Part shown: one piece after another, positions 8,267 through 16,495 of the stretch
Position numbering within the stretch: position 1 is the first letter of the stretch
Layout of the letters: the number at the start of each line of letters is the position of its first letter
NCBI GenBank assembly: GCA_026399515.1
Contig: JAPLQT010000050.1
Location: 1 to 52,484, forward strand
DNA length: 52,484 nt
Reading direction: 5' to 3'
Source: Pseudomonadota bacterium
Lineage (GTDB): Bacteria; Pseudomonadota; Gammaproteobacteria; Burkholderiales; Rhodocyclaceae
Program-made: the position numbers and the translations under genes
Notes under the pieces: model-generated
Databases searched by the model: none
What the model was told of the DNA's origin: nothing
What the model saw: the letters and a program-made list of their open reading frames with translations, nothing else

Positions 8267-9064
8267 TCAGGGCTGCCCTTCAGGCTTCGGCAGCACCGGC
8301 ACATCAGCCAGCGTATCCGGCGTCTTGGACTCGATGTTGATGGCGACGCGCCGATTGCGTTGACGACTTTCCGCCGATTCGTTGTCTGCCACCGGGCGCT
8401 GATCGGCATAACCCGTGGCGGTCAGTCGCGAAGGAGCCACGCCATTATCGATGAACAGGCGCACCACGCTCGATGCTCGCGCTCCGGACAACTCCCAGTT
8501 GGAAGGGAACTGTTCGGTTCTGATTGGAACATTATCAGTATGTCCCTCGACAACAATGGGAAAATCGATAGGCGAGATCAATTGCGCCACGGCGCTCAGG
8601 GCGTTCACGGCAATCGGGGCGAGCTTCGCCTCTCCCGGTGAAAACAACACACTGGCATTGATTTCGATGGTGATGCCGAGCAGCCCTTCGGTTACCTTGA
8701 CCTGACCATCCTTCGCCAGCGGCCCCAAGGCATCGATAACTTCGCGTGCAATATTGCGCATCTTTCCCTTGGTCTGGCGCTTCTCTTCCTCATACTTGGG
8801 ATTGATGGCGATCGAAGGCTTGTTTAGCATGATCTGCGGCACGCCTTGCGATGCGATCGGCGTCACGTCGACCGTGATGACGCTCTTATTGAAGGCAGCA
8901 ACGATCGAGTTGGACAGCAGGCGATACTTCCCCTCGTTAACCACCGACAGCGCGTACATCACCACGAAGAAGGCAAACAACAGGGTAATGAAATCGGCAT
9001 AAGAGACGAGCCAGCGATCGAGGTTCTCGTGCTCTTCTTCATTATTCTTGCGACGACGTGACAT
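8267..9064 (-). CDS. motD: Flagellar motor stator protein MotD (MotB family)
   Basis: 265 residues. The protein starts MSRRRKNNEEEHENLDRW, then a single membrane helix LVSYADFITLLFAFFVVMYA with the proton-binding aspartate at Asp24. An OmpA-like peptidoglycan-binding domain follows at the C-terminus (VVEGHTDNVPI, then NWELSGARASSVVRLFIDNG and RRVAINIE). The short basic N-terminus and pairing with the neighbouring MotC fit MotD, the second stator B-subunit known from Pseudomonas, not MotB. A separate MotAB pair is encoded at 33837-35715. It is 66 bases after motC. Confidence 0.93.
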   Translation of the reverse strand: MSRRRKNNEEEHENLDRWLVSYADFITLLFAFFVVMYALSVVNEGKYRLLSNSIVAAFNKSVITVDVTPIASQGVPQIMLNKPSIAINPKYEEEKRQTKGKMRNIAREVIDALGPLAKDGQVKVTEGLLGITIEINASVLFSPGEAKLAPIAVNALSAVAQLISPIDFPIVVEGHTDNVPIRTEQFPSNWELSGARASSVVRLFIDNGVAPSRLTATGYADQRPVADNESAESRQRNRRVAINIESKTPDTLADVPVLPKPEGQP

Positions 9065-9130
9065 GGTCGTATGGCGACTAGATCAGGATGCTACCGACAT
9101 GCTTGCGCGTGCCAACGGTATCTTGGTTAT

Positions 9131-9871
9131 TCATGCGACGTACCCCTGCATCCGGCTCTCGATGACGTGCGGGTTGTCGCCATTGGCGATGCCAATGATA
9201 CCGTCCACATACATGTCGCGCAGCACCACCAAGTGGCTGATATTTGCCAGGAGTTTCTTGGAGATCGGCAGGAAGATCAGGTTGGCCAGTCCAACGCCGT
9301 AAATTGTCGCGACGAAAGCGACCGCTATGCCGCTACCCAGTTTGGTCGGATCGGAAAGATTTTCCATGACCTGGATCAGGCCCATCACGGCACCGAGAAT
9401 CCCGATGGTCGGGGAATAGCCACCCAACGATTCCCAAACCTTGGCGGAGATTTTCAAATGCGCTTCGTAGGCATCGGTCTCGATTTCCAGCAAATCCCGG
9501 AGGCGATCCGGTTCTATGCCGTCCACCAACATTTGCAGCCCCCTGCGCGCGAAAGGATCATCCAGCACATCAACTTGCGCCTCCAACGACAGCAAGCCCT
9601 CTTTGCGGGCGATATGGCTCCATTTGACAATCTGGTTGATGAGCTCGGAATGCGCCACCACGGGCGGCGCTATCACCCATTTGGTCATCTTCATGCCGGC
9701 AATGAATACCTCCCAGGAACTTTGCAGCAACACCGCCCCGAATGTGCCCCCGACGACGATGAGAAAGGCCGCCGGTTGTATTAGCGAAGAGACATGGCCG
9801 CCTTCGACGAGTTGTCCACCGACAATTGCGCCGACGCCGAGCACGATGCCGAAGAGGCTGAGCTTGTCCAT
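9131..9871 (-). CDS. motC: Flagellar motor stator protein MotC (MotA family)
   Basis: 246 residues with four membrane segments, starting MDKLSLFGIVLGVGAIVGGQ. The cytoplasmic loop has GLLSLEAQVDVLDDPFARRG, then YSPTIGILGAVMGLIQVMEN and SGIAVAFVATIYGVGLANLI, all MotA-family hallmarks. The short length and downstream motD identify it as MotC. It forms the proton channel with MotD. It lies 8 bases after fliA, so it is in the fliA operon. Confidence 0.94.
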   Translation of the reverse strand: MDKLSLFGIVLGVGAIVGGQLVEGGHVSSLIQPAAFLIVVGGTFGAVLLQSSWEVFIAGMKMTKWVIAPPVVAHSELINQIVKWSHIARKEGLLSLEAQVDVLDDPFARRGLQMLVDGIEPDRLRDLLEIETDAYEAHLKISAKVWESLGGYSPTIGILGAVMGLIQVMENLSDPTKLGSGIAVAFVATIYGVGLANLIFLPISKKLLANISHLVVLRDMYVDGIIGIANGDNPHVIESRMQGYVA

Positions 9872-9879
9872 AATGTGGT

Positions 9880-10647
9880 CTACCCTGGCGTAGTCGATTT
9901 ATCTTTTCTGACGCGCTTGCCGCCCCCGGCCGGAGGAACCGTGTCGAGGATGCGAGTTCTCAGACGAGCAATTGCCTGCGTATGCATCTGGCAGACACGC
10001 GACTCGGTAACGCCCAATACTTCGCCGATTTCGCGCAAATTAAGCTCTTCGTCATAATACAACGCCATCATCATTTTTTCACGTTCCGGCAAGTCCTCGA
10101 TGGCGCGTACCAGGACATCGCGCCTGTCCTGGTCGAGCAGAACCGTCAGCGGGTCCGACTGCGAAGATGCCAGGTGGCGTTCGAGATAGGCATCGTCGTC
10201 GGCGCCGTTGAGATCTTCGAGATACACCAGCTGGTGGCCACGCGCATCCTGCAATAATTTCTGGTAATCCGCCAAAGCCATCCCCAGCGACTCGGCCAAC
10301 TCGCCTTCGTGCGGGGGACGGCCATGTTGCTGTTCGAGTGACTGGATAGCCGCCTCGACGCGGCGCATGTCGCGACGCAGACCGCGCGGCAACCAGTCGT
10401 TCTCCCTCAAGCCGTCGAGCATGGCCCCGCGTATGCGTTGTACCGCGTAAGTCTCGAATTGCGCGCCAAGTCCTTCCTCATAGCGGGCGATGGCGTCGAG
10501 TAGCCCTATCATGCCGTTTTGGATGAGGTCGTCGACCTGTACGCTCGGCGGCAGCTTCGCCATCAAATGATAGGCGATACGCTTTACCAGCTGAGCGTAT
10601 TGCAAGACGAGTTGGTCCTTGTCTGGAACGCCCTGAGCGTTGTACAT
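9880..10647 (-). CDS. fliA: Flagellar sigma factor FliA (sigma28)
   Basis: 255 residues. FliA directs RNA polymerase to late flagellar and chemotaxis promoters. Region 2 is clear (DDLIQNGMIGLLDAIARYEE, then FETYAVQRIRGAMLDGLREND, residues ~38-85). Region 3 holds RGLRRDMRRVEAAIQSLEQQHGR split over two helices. Region 4 ends with EELNLREIGEVLGVTESRVC, then MHTQAIARLRTRI. Its anti-sigma factor FlgM is at 7385. A probable target promoter lies at 7323-7349. It is between flhG and motC. Confidence 0.97.
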   Translation of the reverse strand: MYNAQGVPDKDQLVLQYAQLVKRIAYHLMAKLPPSVQVDDLIQNGMIGLLDAIARYEEGLGAQFETYAVQRIRGAMLDGLRENDWLPRGLRRDMRRVEAAIQSLEQQHGRPPHEGELAESLGMALADYQKLLQDARGHQLVYLEDLNGADDDAYLERHLASSQSDPLTVLLDQDRRDVLVRAIEDLPEREKMMMALYYDEELNLREIGEVLGVTESRVCQMHTQAIARLRTRILDTVPPAGGGKRVRKDKSTTPG

Positions 10648-10679
10648 CGTTAAAATTTGAAAGGGCCTGGAGCGCTAAA

Positions 10680-11597
10680 CTATACCACCGAATCGAGCGC
10701 TACCGAACCGATCATCACCTCCCTGGAACGAGTGCCGACACGTATTTTGGGTGGTTTCGCCAGACCGGCGGTAGGCAGCGAAAAGCCGTTGCTCTGGTCG
10801 ATGGAGGGCGGCAAGCGTTGTAACAGCGCTTCTGCCAGATTCTCGGTCACCGGTACCAATGAAGCTCCGAGATAATCGAGCCTCACTTCGAGGTGCTCAC
10901 GCGCCACGCGCTGCATATTGTCGAAAATCGCACGCGCTTCCGCTTTGCTCCGGGCGCGAGTGATGACAATCTGGAAGCCGTCACGACCACGCTCCTGGGC
11001 AACACGCTTGATCAGCGCATAGGCGTGCGTAATGGATGCGCCCTGGGCAGCCACCACCATCGTCATGTGGCGTGCGGCCAGCGCCAGCGGCGAAAGATGC
11101 CCGCCCCGGCGGGTTGTGGTATCTACCAGGATAAAATCCACATCTTGCTGCATTTCCATCAGGCAGGAAGCCAGATTCAGCCGCGCCGCCGCGGCGATAC
11201 GATTGGCATGATCCAATTCCCGGGCGGCCCGGGCGGCAGGCAGAATACGCACCAACGGCGCCGCCGCGAGCATGGTCTGGCGCAAGCTGCGCTCGCCTTG
11301 CAGCACCTGGAACAAGTCCCCACGTGCAGTCAGGCCAAACGCCGAAACGGTGTTATTGGGCGCGGGATTTTCGTCGATAATGAGCACGCCATGGCCCGCT
11401 GCGGCCAATGCCGCGGCAGTCTGAACCAGAAGAGTGGTGCGTCCGCAAGCCTCATGACCGGATGCGAAAGCCACTACCTGCGGTGAGTGGCCGCCGAATA
11501 GACGGCGCAAACCCGCCGCCTGGTCGCCCGGCCAAGCGGCGATACCGCCCGAGTCGAAGCTTGATCGGTCCCAATCAGACAAGCGCTGCTCCAACAC
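10680..11597 (-). CDS. flhG: Flagellar number regulator FlhG/FleN (MinD-like), degenerate P-loop
   Basis: 305 residues. FlhG/FleN sets flagellar number and stimulates the FlhF GTPase. The N-terminal activator motif DQAAGLRRLF is present at 25-34. The MinD-like P-loop, normally KGGxGKTT, reads HEACGRTT (48-55): the signature lysine is His48 and the P-loop lysine is Arg53. The next acidic motif is LIIDENPAPNN instead of the usual DxDLGLAN. A later DFILVDTTT fits the Walker B area. ATP binding may therefore be weak or lost while the FlhF-activating helix is kept. It overlaps flhF by 23 bases. Confidence 0.9.
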   Translation of the reverse strand: MLEQRLSDWDRSSFDSGGIAAWPGDQAAGLRRLFGGHSPQVVAFASGHEACGRTTLLVQTAAALAAAGHGVLIIDENPAPNNTVSAFGLTARGDLFQVLQGERSLRQTMLAAAPLVRILPAARAARELDHANRIAAAARLNLASCLMEMQQDVDFILVDTTTRRGGHLSPLALAARHMTMVVAAQGASITHAYALIKRVAQERGRDGFQIVITRARSKAEARAIFDNMQRVAREHLEVRLDYLGASLVPVTENLAEALLQRLPPSIDQSNGFSLPTAGLAKPPKIRVGTRSREVMIGSVALDSVV

Positions 11598-13125
11598 CCC
11601 GTTCGGACGTCCCTGGGGCCGGCGCCAACCGCGAAGCCAGGACCAACCCGGCCTCGTCGCCCAGCAGGCGATGCGGCGATTCCTCGTTCGGCAGTTTGAG
11701 GGCGCGATGCATCAAATAATTCCGGTTAGGCAAATGAAGATCCTCCGGCACGCGCTGGCCATTGGCGATGTAACAGAGCAACAGGCCATGACGAACCACG
11801 GCGTCGAGTGCCGGCGCTATCGAGACGCTTTCATCGACCTTGCTCAGGATGCAACCCGCCAGATCCTCCCCGGCATAGGCCCGCACCACGTCGTCGAGCG
11901 TATCCCCGCGGCTGGTGGCGTTGAGCAGCAACAGACGATTCACTTCGCCGGCACGCATCAGCATGGCCGCCTGCTCGGCCACCATGCGGTCGCGCTGGCT
12001 CATTCCCACGGTATCGATCAACACCATGTGCTTGTCCTTCAAGTCGGCTAGAGTGTGGCGCAGGTCGTCGCCGTCACGCACTACATGTACCGGCACGCCT
12101 AGTATGCGTCCGTAGATGCGCAGTTGCTCGTGGGCGCCGATGCGGTATCCGTCCGTGGTGAGCAATGCGATCTTGTCGGCACCATAACGCACTACGCAAC
12201 GCGCGGCGAGTTTCGCCGTGGTTGTGGTCTTGCCCACGCCGGTGGGCCCCACCAGCGCATACACACCGCCTCGCTCGATGATATCGCTGTCGTTGCCGAG
12301 GGTCCGCAAACGGCGATTGATGGCGCTCTTCAGCCACTTGCGGCCATCCTCGATGCTCAGGCTGGTGGGCATTTCCTGGCAAAGCTTGCGCGCCAGCTGT
12401 CCGGAAAAGCCGGCATCCAGCATTTCGGCCAATGCCAGCGCCCGTGTAGGCGCTTCTCGCGCCATATCGCCCCAGGCAAAACCGGCCAACTGGCGTTCCA
12501 GCAGCATCTTGATAGTCTTCATCTCTCCCATCATCTGCGAAACTTGCGACTGGGCTTGCGTCGCCGATCCACTTCCCGACTCACCGGGAATATTGCTGCT
12601 TTCCTTCAAAACGCCCTTCAACGCGGCGCTGACCTGGACTTCCGACAGTACCTCAGGATCGCTGTCAGCCCGTGTCGGCAGGGGTCTCGGGCGCGAGGAG
12701 TTGGATTTGACCGAGGCTGTATGGCTGGAAGATTTGGCGCTCGCCACTTCCTGCCACGACGGATGTATAGCTGGCTGTTGGCGCGCCTGACTCGACAAAC
12801 TCACCGTGTAGTCGTCATCTGTCGCTCCAGCGGCGGCCACAGCTCGGGCGGGAATTGCCGCCCGCAGCGCATCCACGCCGGCCCTTGCGGGGGAAAGTTG
12901 TGTTTCGGATTTTTTCGGGATTGGCCTTGGCGCGGAGTCGCTGCCCACGGGACGTGGAGTTGCCTGGTGCGACAAGGCCTCAAAGCTGTCCGCCGACATC
13001 GCCATGATTTCCACGCCACCGGTTACCGGCTTGTTGGATACGACAATGGCATCCGGACCCAGTTCGTCCTTGACCTTGCGCAGGCAGTCTCGCGCGGTTG
13101 GGGCTATAAAGCGGCTCACCTTCAT
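11575..13125 (-). CDS. flhF: Flagellar biosynthesis GTPase FlhF
   Basis: 516 residues. FlhF is an SRP-type GTPase that places polar flagella. The N-terminal B domain begins MKVSRFIAPTARDCLRKVKD. It is followed by a long, poorly conserved linker (~75-200). The NG domain then has the P-loop GPTGVGKTTTTAKLAAR near residue 293, the LLTTDGYRIGAHEQLRIYGR segment and the G3 DTVGMSQRD. The stop overlaps the start of flhG, and the start overlaps the flhA stop by four bases, so the order flhA-flhF-flhG is translationally coupled. Confidence 0.96.
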   Translation of the reverse strand: MKVSRFIAPTARDCLRKVKDELGPDAIVVSNKPVTGGVEIMAMSADSFEALSHQATPRPVGSDSAPRPIPKKSETQLSPARAGVDALRAAIPARAVAAAGATDDDYTVSLSSQARQQPAIHPSWQEVASAKSSSHTASVKSNSSRPRPLPTRADSDPEVLSEVQVSAALKGVLKESSNIPGESGSGSATQAQSQVSQMMGEMKTIKMLLERQLAGFAWGDMAREAPTRALALAEMLDAGFSGQLARKLCQEMPTSLSIEDGRKWLKSAINRRLRTLGNDSDIIERGGVYALVGPTGVGKTTTTAKLAARCVVRYGADKIALLTTDGYRIGAHEQLRIYGRILGVPVHVVRDGDDLRHTLADLKDKHMVLIDTVGMSQRDRMVAEQAAMLMRAGEVNRLLLLNATSRGDTLDDVVRAYAGEDLAGCILSKVDESVSIAPALDAVVRHGLLLCYIANGQRVPEDLHLPNRNYLMHRALKLPNEESPHRLLGDEAGLVLASRLAPAPGTSERGVGAALV

Positions 13126-15206
13126 GTTTTCGCTCCGATAATCGCAGTGACTCTAATTGTTCGGGAATCCGGCACTTCGGCGTTCGAGATAACCCTCAAC
13201 TGGGGCACGGCGCGCCGCAGAAAACGCGACAGCAACCAGCGCAATTGACCGGGCACCAGCAGCACGGCCGGCAAGCCGACTTCCTCCTGGCGTTGCGCGG
13301 CGGCGGCCGTCTCGCGCAACAGCTTGTCCGCCAGTCCCGGTTCGATGCCACTGGCATCCCCAGCGCCTTGCACCGTTTGACCGAGCACTCGCTCAAGGCC
13401 CGAATCGATGGCCATGACCGAAAGATCCGCGTTGCCGGGATAGAGCTGCTGAACAATGGAACGTCCCAGTGCGATGCGGACCTGGGTGGTCAATTCAAGC
13501 GGATCCTGGGTGCGCGGCGCATACTCGGCCAGCGTCTCGATAATGGTGCGCATATCGCGAATATTCACCCCTTCTTCCAACAGGTTTTGCAGCACGCGCT
13601 GCACCACCGAAAGGGTGATTTGCTTGGGTACCAGATCCTCGATCAGCTTGGGGGCATCCTTGGCGATATGGTCGAGTAGCGCCTGCGTCTCCTGGCGACC
13701 GAGCAATTCCGCGGAATGCGAGAGAATCACGTGGTTGAGATGGGTCGCCACCACCGTTCCGGCATCGACGACCGTGTAACCCAGGGCGTGCGCCTGCTCG
13801 CGCAAGCCGGATTCTATCCACACTGCAGGCAAGCCAAAGGCCGGATCCTTGGTTGGGCTTCCGGGGAGCGGGCCGGCGACGCGGCCTGGGTTGATCGCCA
13901 GATGCATGCCGGGATTGGATTCGCCCACGCCGATCTCCACGCCCTTGAGCGTGAGCCTGTAGCCGTTGGGCTTGAGTTCTAGGTTGTCCCGAATGTGAAC
14001 AGGCGAGGAGAGAAAACCGACCTCCTGGGCGAATTTCTTGCGAAGGCCGCGTATCCTCTTCAGCAGGTCGCCATCCTGACCCTTGTCGACCAGCGGGATC
14101 AGGCGGTAACCCACCTCGAGTCCCAACACGTCGACCGGTGCGACATCCGCCCAACTGGCGTCCAGCGATTCCTGCGGCTCCGCTTGGGTGGCTGGCGCGG
14201 CCTCCTCCGGTCGAGGTGTCGCCCGAAGCTTCATGACCCACCAACCCAAGCTGCCGATAACCCCGGCGAGCAGCAGGAATACCAGGTTGGGCATGCCGGG
14301 TATCAGACCCAATACGCCAAGAATCACGGCCGTTAGCAACAATACGGTGGGATTGCCGAACATCTGGCCGGCGATTTGCTGGCCGACATCCTCGTTGGTG
14401 GTGACACGGCTCACCACCAGGCCCGCGGCGGTTGAAATGATCAGCGCCGGAATTTGCGCCACCAGACCGTCGCCTATGGTGAGCAGAGTGTAATTCTTGG
14501 CCGCCTGGGCAATTTCCATGTCGTGCTGAAGGATCCCGACGATGAGGCCGCCGATGATGTTGATGAACAGGATCAGGATGCCGGCAACGGCATCGCCGCG
14601 CACGAACTTGCTGGCGCCATCCATGGAACCGAAAAAATCCGCTTCCTGGGCAATTTCGGCACGACGCCGTCTTGCCTCGTCCTCGCCGATCAAACCGGCG
14701 TTGAGATCGGCGTCGATGGCCATCTGCTTGCCCGGCATGGCATCGAGGGTGAAGCGCGCGGACACCTCGGCGATGCGGCCGGCGCCCTTGGTGATGACGA
14801 CGAAATTGATCACCACCAGGATCACGAACACCACCAGGCCGACCGCATAGTTGCCGCCGACCAGGAAGTGGCCGAAAGCCTCGATCACCTTGCCCGCCGC
14901 GTCCGGACCGCTGTGTCCTTCCAGCAGCACGATGCGGGTCGAGGCAACGTTGAGGGAAAGCCGCAACAGCGTTGTCACCAACAGCACCGTCGGGAACACC
15001 GAGAAATCGAGGGGCTTCAGGGTATACATCGCCACCAGCATCACCATGATCGAAATGGCGATGTTGAAAGTGAAGAAAACATCGAGGATGAACGGTGGCA
15101 ATGGCAGCACCATCATCGACAGAATCATCACGATCAACATCGGCGCCGCAAGCTGGCGCAGATTGCCGCGATTGAACAAGGCTTGCAGGGCTAGCGTGCC
15201 GTTCAT
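13122..15206 (-). CDS. flhA: Flagellar type III export component FlhA
   Basis: 694 residues, normal for FlhA. It forms the nonameric export gate and uses proton motive force. The N-terminal half has about eight membrane helices. The loop has the FHIPEP-type hallmark SARFTLDAMPGKQMAIDADL followed by NAGLIGEDEARRRRAEIAQE. The cytoplasmic C-terminal domain includes LGLEVGYRLIPLVDKGQDGD and THLNHVILSHSAELLGRQET. It overlaps flhB by four bases at its start and flhF by four at its end. Confidence 0.97.
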   Translation of the reverse strand: MNGTLALQALFNRGNLRQLAAPMLIVMILSMMVLPLPPFILDVFFTFNIAISIMVMLVAMYTLKPLDFSVFPTVLLVTTLLRLSLNVASTRIVLLEGHSGPDAAGKVIEAFGHFLVGGNYAVGLVVFVILVVINFVVITKGAGRIAEVSARFTLDAMPGKQMAIDADLNAGLIGEDEARRRRAEIAQEADFFGSMDGASKFVRGDAVAGILILFINIIGGLIVGILQHDMEIAQAAKNYTLLTIGDGLVAQIPALIISTAAGLVVSRVTTNEDVGQQIAGQMFGNPTVLLLTAVILGVLGLIPGMPNLVFLLLAGVIGSLGWWVMKLRATPRPEEAAPATQAEPQESLDASWADVAPVDVLGLEVGYRLIPLVDKGQDGDLLKRIRGLRKKFAQEVGFLSSPVHIRDNLELKPNGYRLTLKGVEIGVGESNPGMHLAINPGRVAGPLPGSPTKDPAFGLPAVWIESGLREQAHALGYTVVDAGTVVATHLNHVILSHSAELLGRQETQALLDHIAKDAPKLIEDLVPKQITLSVVQRVLQNLLEEGVNIRDMRTIIETLAEYAPRTQDPLELTTQVRIALGRSIVQQLYPGNADLSVMAIDSGLERVLGQTVQGAGDASGIEPGLADKLLRETAAAAQRQEEVGLPAVLLVPGQLRWLLSRFLRRAVPQLRVISNAEVPDSRTIRVTAIIGAKT

Positions 15207-16375
15207 GCCGCTGCCGCCGCTTCAGTGTCGATAGCCGGTCCCGGATCCATATCCGCCGGCACCGGCAGATCCTTCGGCACCTGGGGCGGCATTACCCCTC
15301 TGCCGCCGCCCGAAATGAACTGATTCAACTGATAGACATATGCCATGACCTCGGCCACGGCGGTGTAGAGCTCCGCCGGAATCTGGTCGCCGATATCGCT
15401 GTGCCGATAGAGTGCGCGCGCCAACGGCGGAGCTTCGAGCAAGGGTACGCCGTTCTCGGCGGCCAATTCGCGGATTCTCTTGGCAATCAGATTCATTCCC
15501 TTGGCGACCACTTGCGGCGCGCCCATGTTCTTGCTGTCGTACTTGAGAGCGACCGCGTAATGGCTTGGGTTGGTCACGACAACATCGGCCTTGGGAACTT
15601 CCGACATCATCCGCTTGCGCGCCAACTCGCGTTGCTGGCTGCGGATGCGTGCCTTCATCTGCGGATCGCCCTCCTGTTCCTTGCCTTCCTGGCGCACTTC
15701 CTCCTTCGTCATGCGCAACTTGCTGTAGTACTGCCATAGCTGGAACGGCACATCGATGGCGGCGATCAAGGCCACACCGCAGACCAAGGCCAGGAAGGCG
15801 AACAACAACATCTGACCAAAAGACACCAAGCCAGTTTCGAGCGGCTGCGACAAAAGCGCAAAAAGAGCGTCCTGCTGGTGCGAAACCACCCAATACACGA
15901 TGCCGCCGACCAGTGCCGCCTTGAGCAGGGCCTTGACCAGTTCGGCGACTCCCTGCATGGAAAAGATACGGCCGAATCCTTTCAGAGGATCGATGCGGGT
16001 GAAATCCAGCGTCATCGCATTCGGCGAGAACACAAGACCACCTAGCATGATCGGCGCCGCCACTGCTCCGGCTATCGCAAGCACGAACAAGGGGGCTGCG
16101 AGCAGCAAGGCATCCCACGACAGGGTGAGGAATGAAGTGCTCATTGCATGGATGTCAAATGCCGCCGCGCGATCGAAGCTGAGCCCGTGTCGAACGATGC
16201 TGGTAGCATGTTGAGTCAGCCAGTCGCCGATCGACCAGAAGCCCGACGCTCCCGCCAACAACACCAGGAAAGCCGACAGTTCGCGCGATTGCGGAACACG
16301 ACCCTCTTCACGTGCCTGTTCCAGGCGTCTGCTCGACGCCGGTTCTGTACGTTCGAGATCGCTTTCTTCAGCCAC
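15203..16375 (-). CDS. flhB: Flagellar type III export switch protein FlhB
   Basis: 390 residues from GTG 16375 (VAEESDLERTEPASSRRLEQ, the usual FlhB N-terminus), with GGGAG at 16385-16389 as ribosome site. An upstream ATG at 16399 would add eight unlikely residues. There are four membrane segments, then the cytoplasmic domain with the KEEVRQEGKEQEGDP segment. The autocleavage motif, usually NPTH, is NPSH at 269-272. FlhB cleaves itself there to switch export from hook to filament substrates. It is the first gene of the flhB-flhA-flhF-flhG-fliA-motC-motD run. Confidence 0.96.
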   Translation of the reverse strand: MAEESDLERTEPASSRRLEQAREEGRVPQSRELSAFLVLLAGASGFWSIGDWLTQHATSIVRHGLSFDRAAAFDIHAMSTSFLTLSWDALLLAAPLFVLAIAGAVAAPIMLGGLVFSPNAMTLDFTRIDPLKGFGRIFSMQGVAELVKALLKAALVGGIVYWVVSHQQDALFALLSQPLETGLVSFGQMLLFAFLALVCGVALIAAIDVPFQLWQYYSKLRMTKEEVRQEGKEQEGDPQMKARIRSQQRELARKRMMSEVPKADVVVTNPSHYAVALKYDSKNMGAPQVVAKGMNLIAKRIRELAAENGVPLLEAPPLARALYRHSDIGDQIPAELYTAVAEVMAYVYQLNQFISGGGRGVMPPQVPKDLPVPADMDPGPAIDTEAAAAA

Positions 16376-16391
16376 GCACGGTTTCTCCCAT

Positions 16392-16410
16392 GGCGGCAAT
16401 TATTGCCGCC
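16392..16410. promoter_or_regulatory. Perfect 19-bp palindrome in the flhB leader
   Basis: GGCGGCAATTATTGCCGCC has two perfect 9-base arms around one central base. It begins 16 bases before the flhB GTG start, just upstream of its ribosome site. The core GGCAATTATTGCC is within one base of the palindrome between flgB and flgA at 6386-6398. It could be a repressor or activator operator, or an mRNA hairpin affecting flhB translation. Confidence 0.5.
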
Positions 16411-16495
16411 TGCGGCTAGGGATCAGCGTGGGAAAAGAAGTGAATTAGACCGTCAATTCGCCGCAATGAAAGGACCGGTCAACGCGGGAACTTAA

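Noticed and set aside
12124-13248. Long open frames on the plus strand opposite flhF and flhA, and similar long antisense frames elsewhere (for example 14454-15194, 18691-19842, 28805-30661, 38888-40660).
   Set aside because: They mirror real genes in GC-rich DNA, have His/Arg/Gly-rich odd composition and no recognisable domains.
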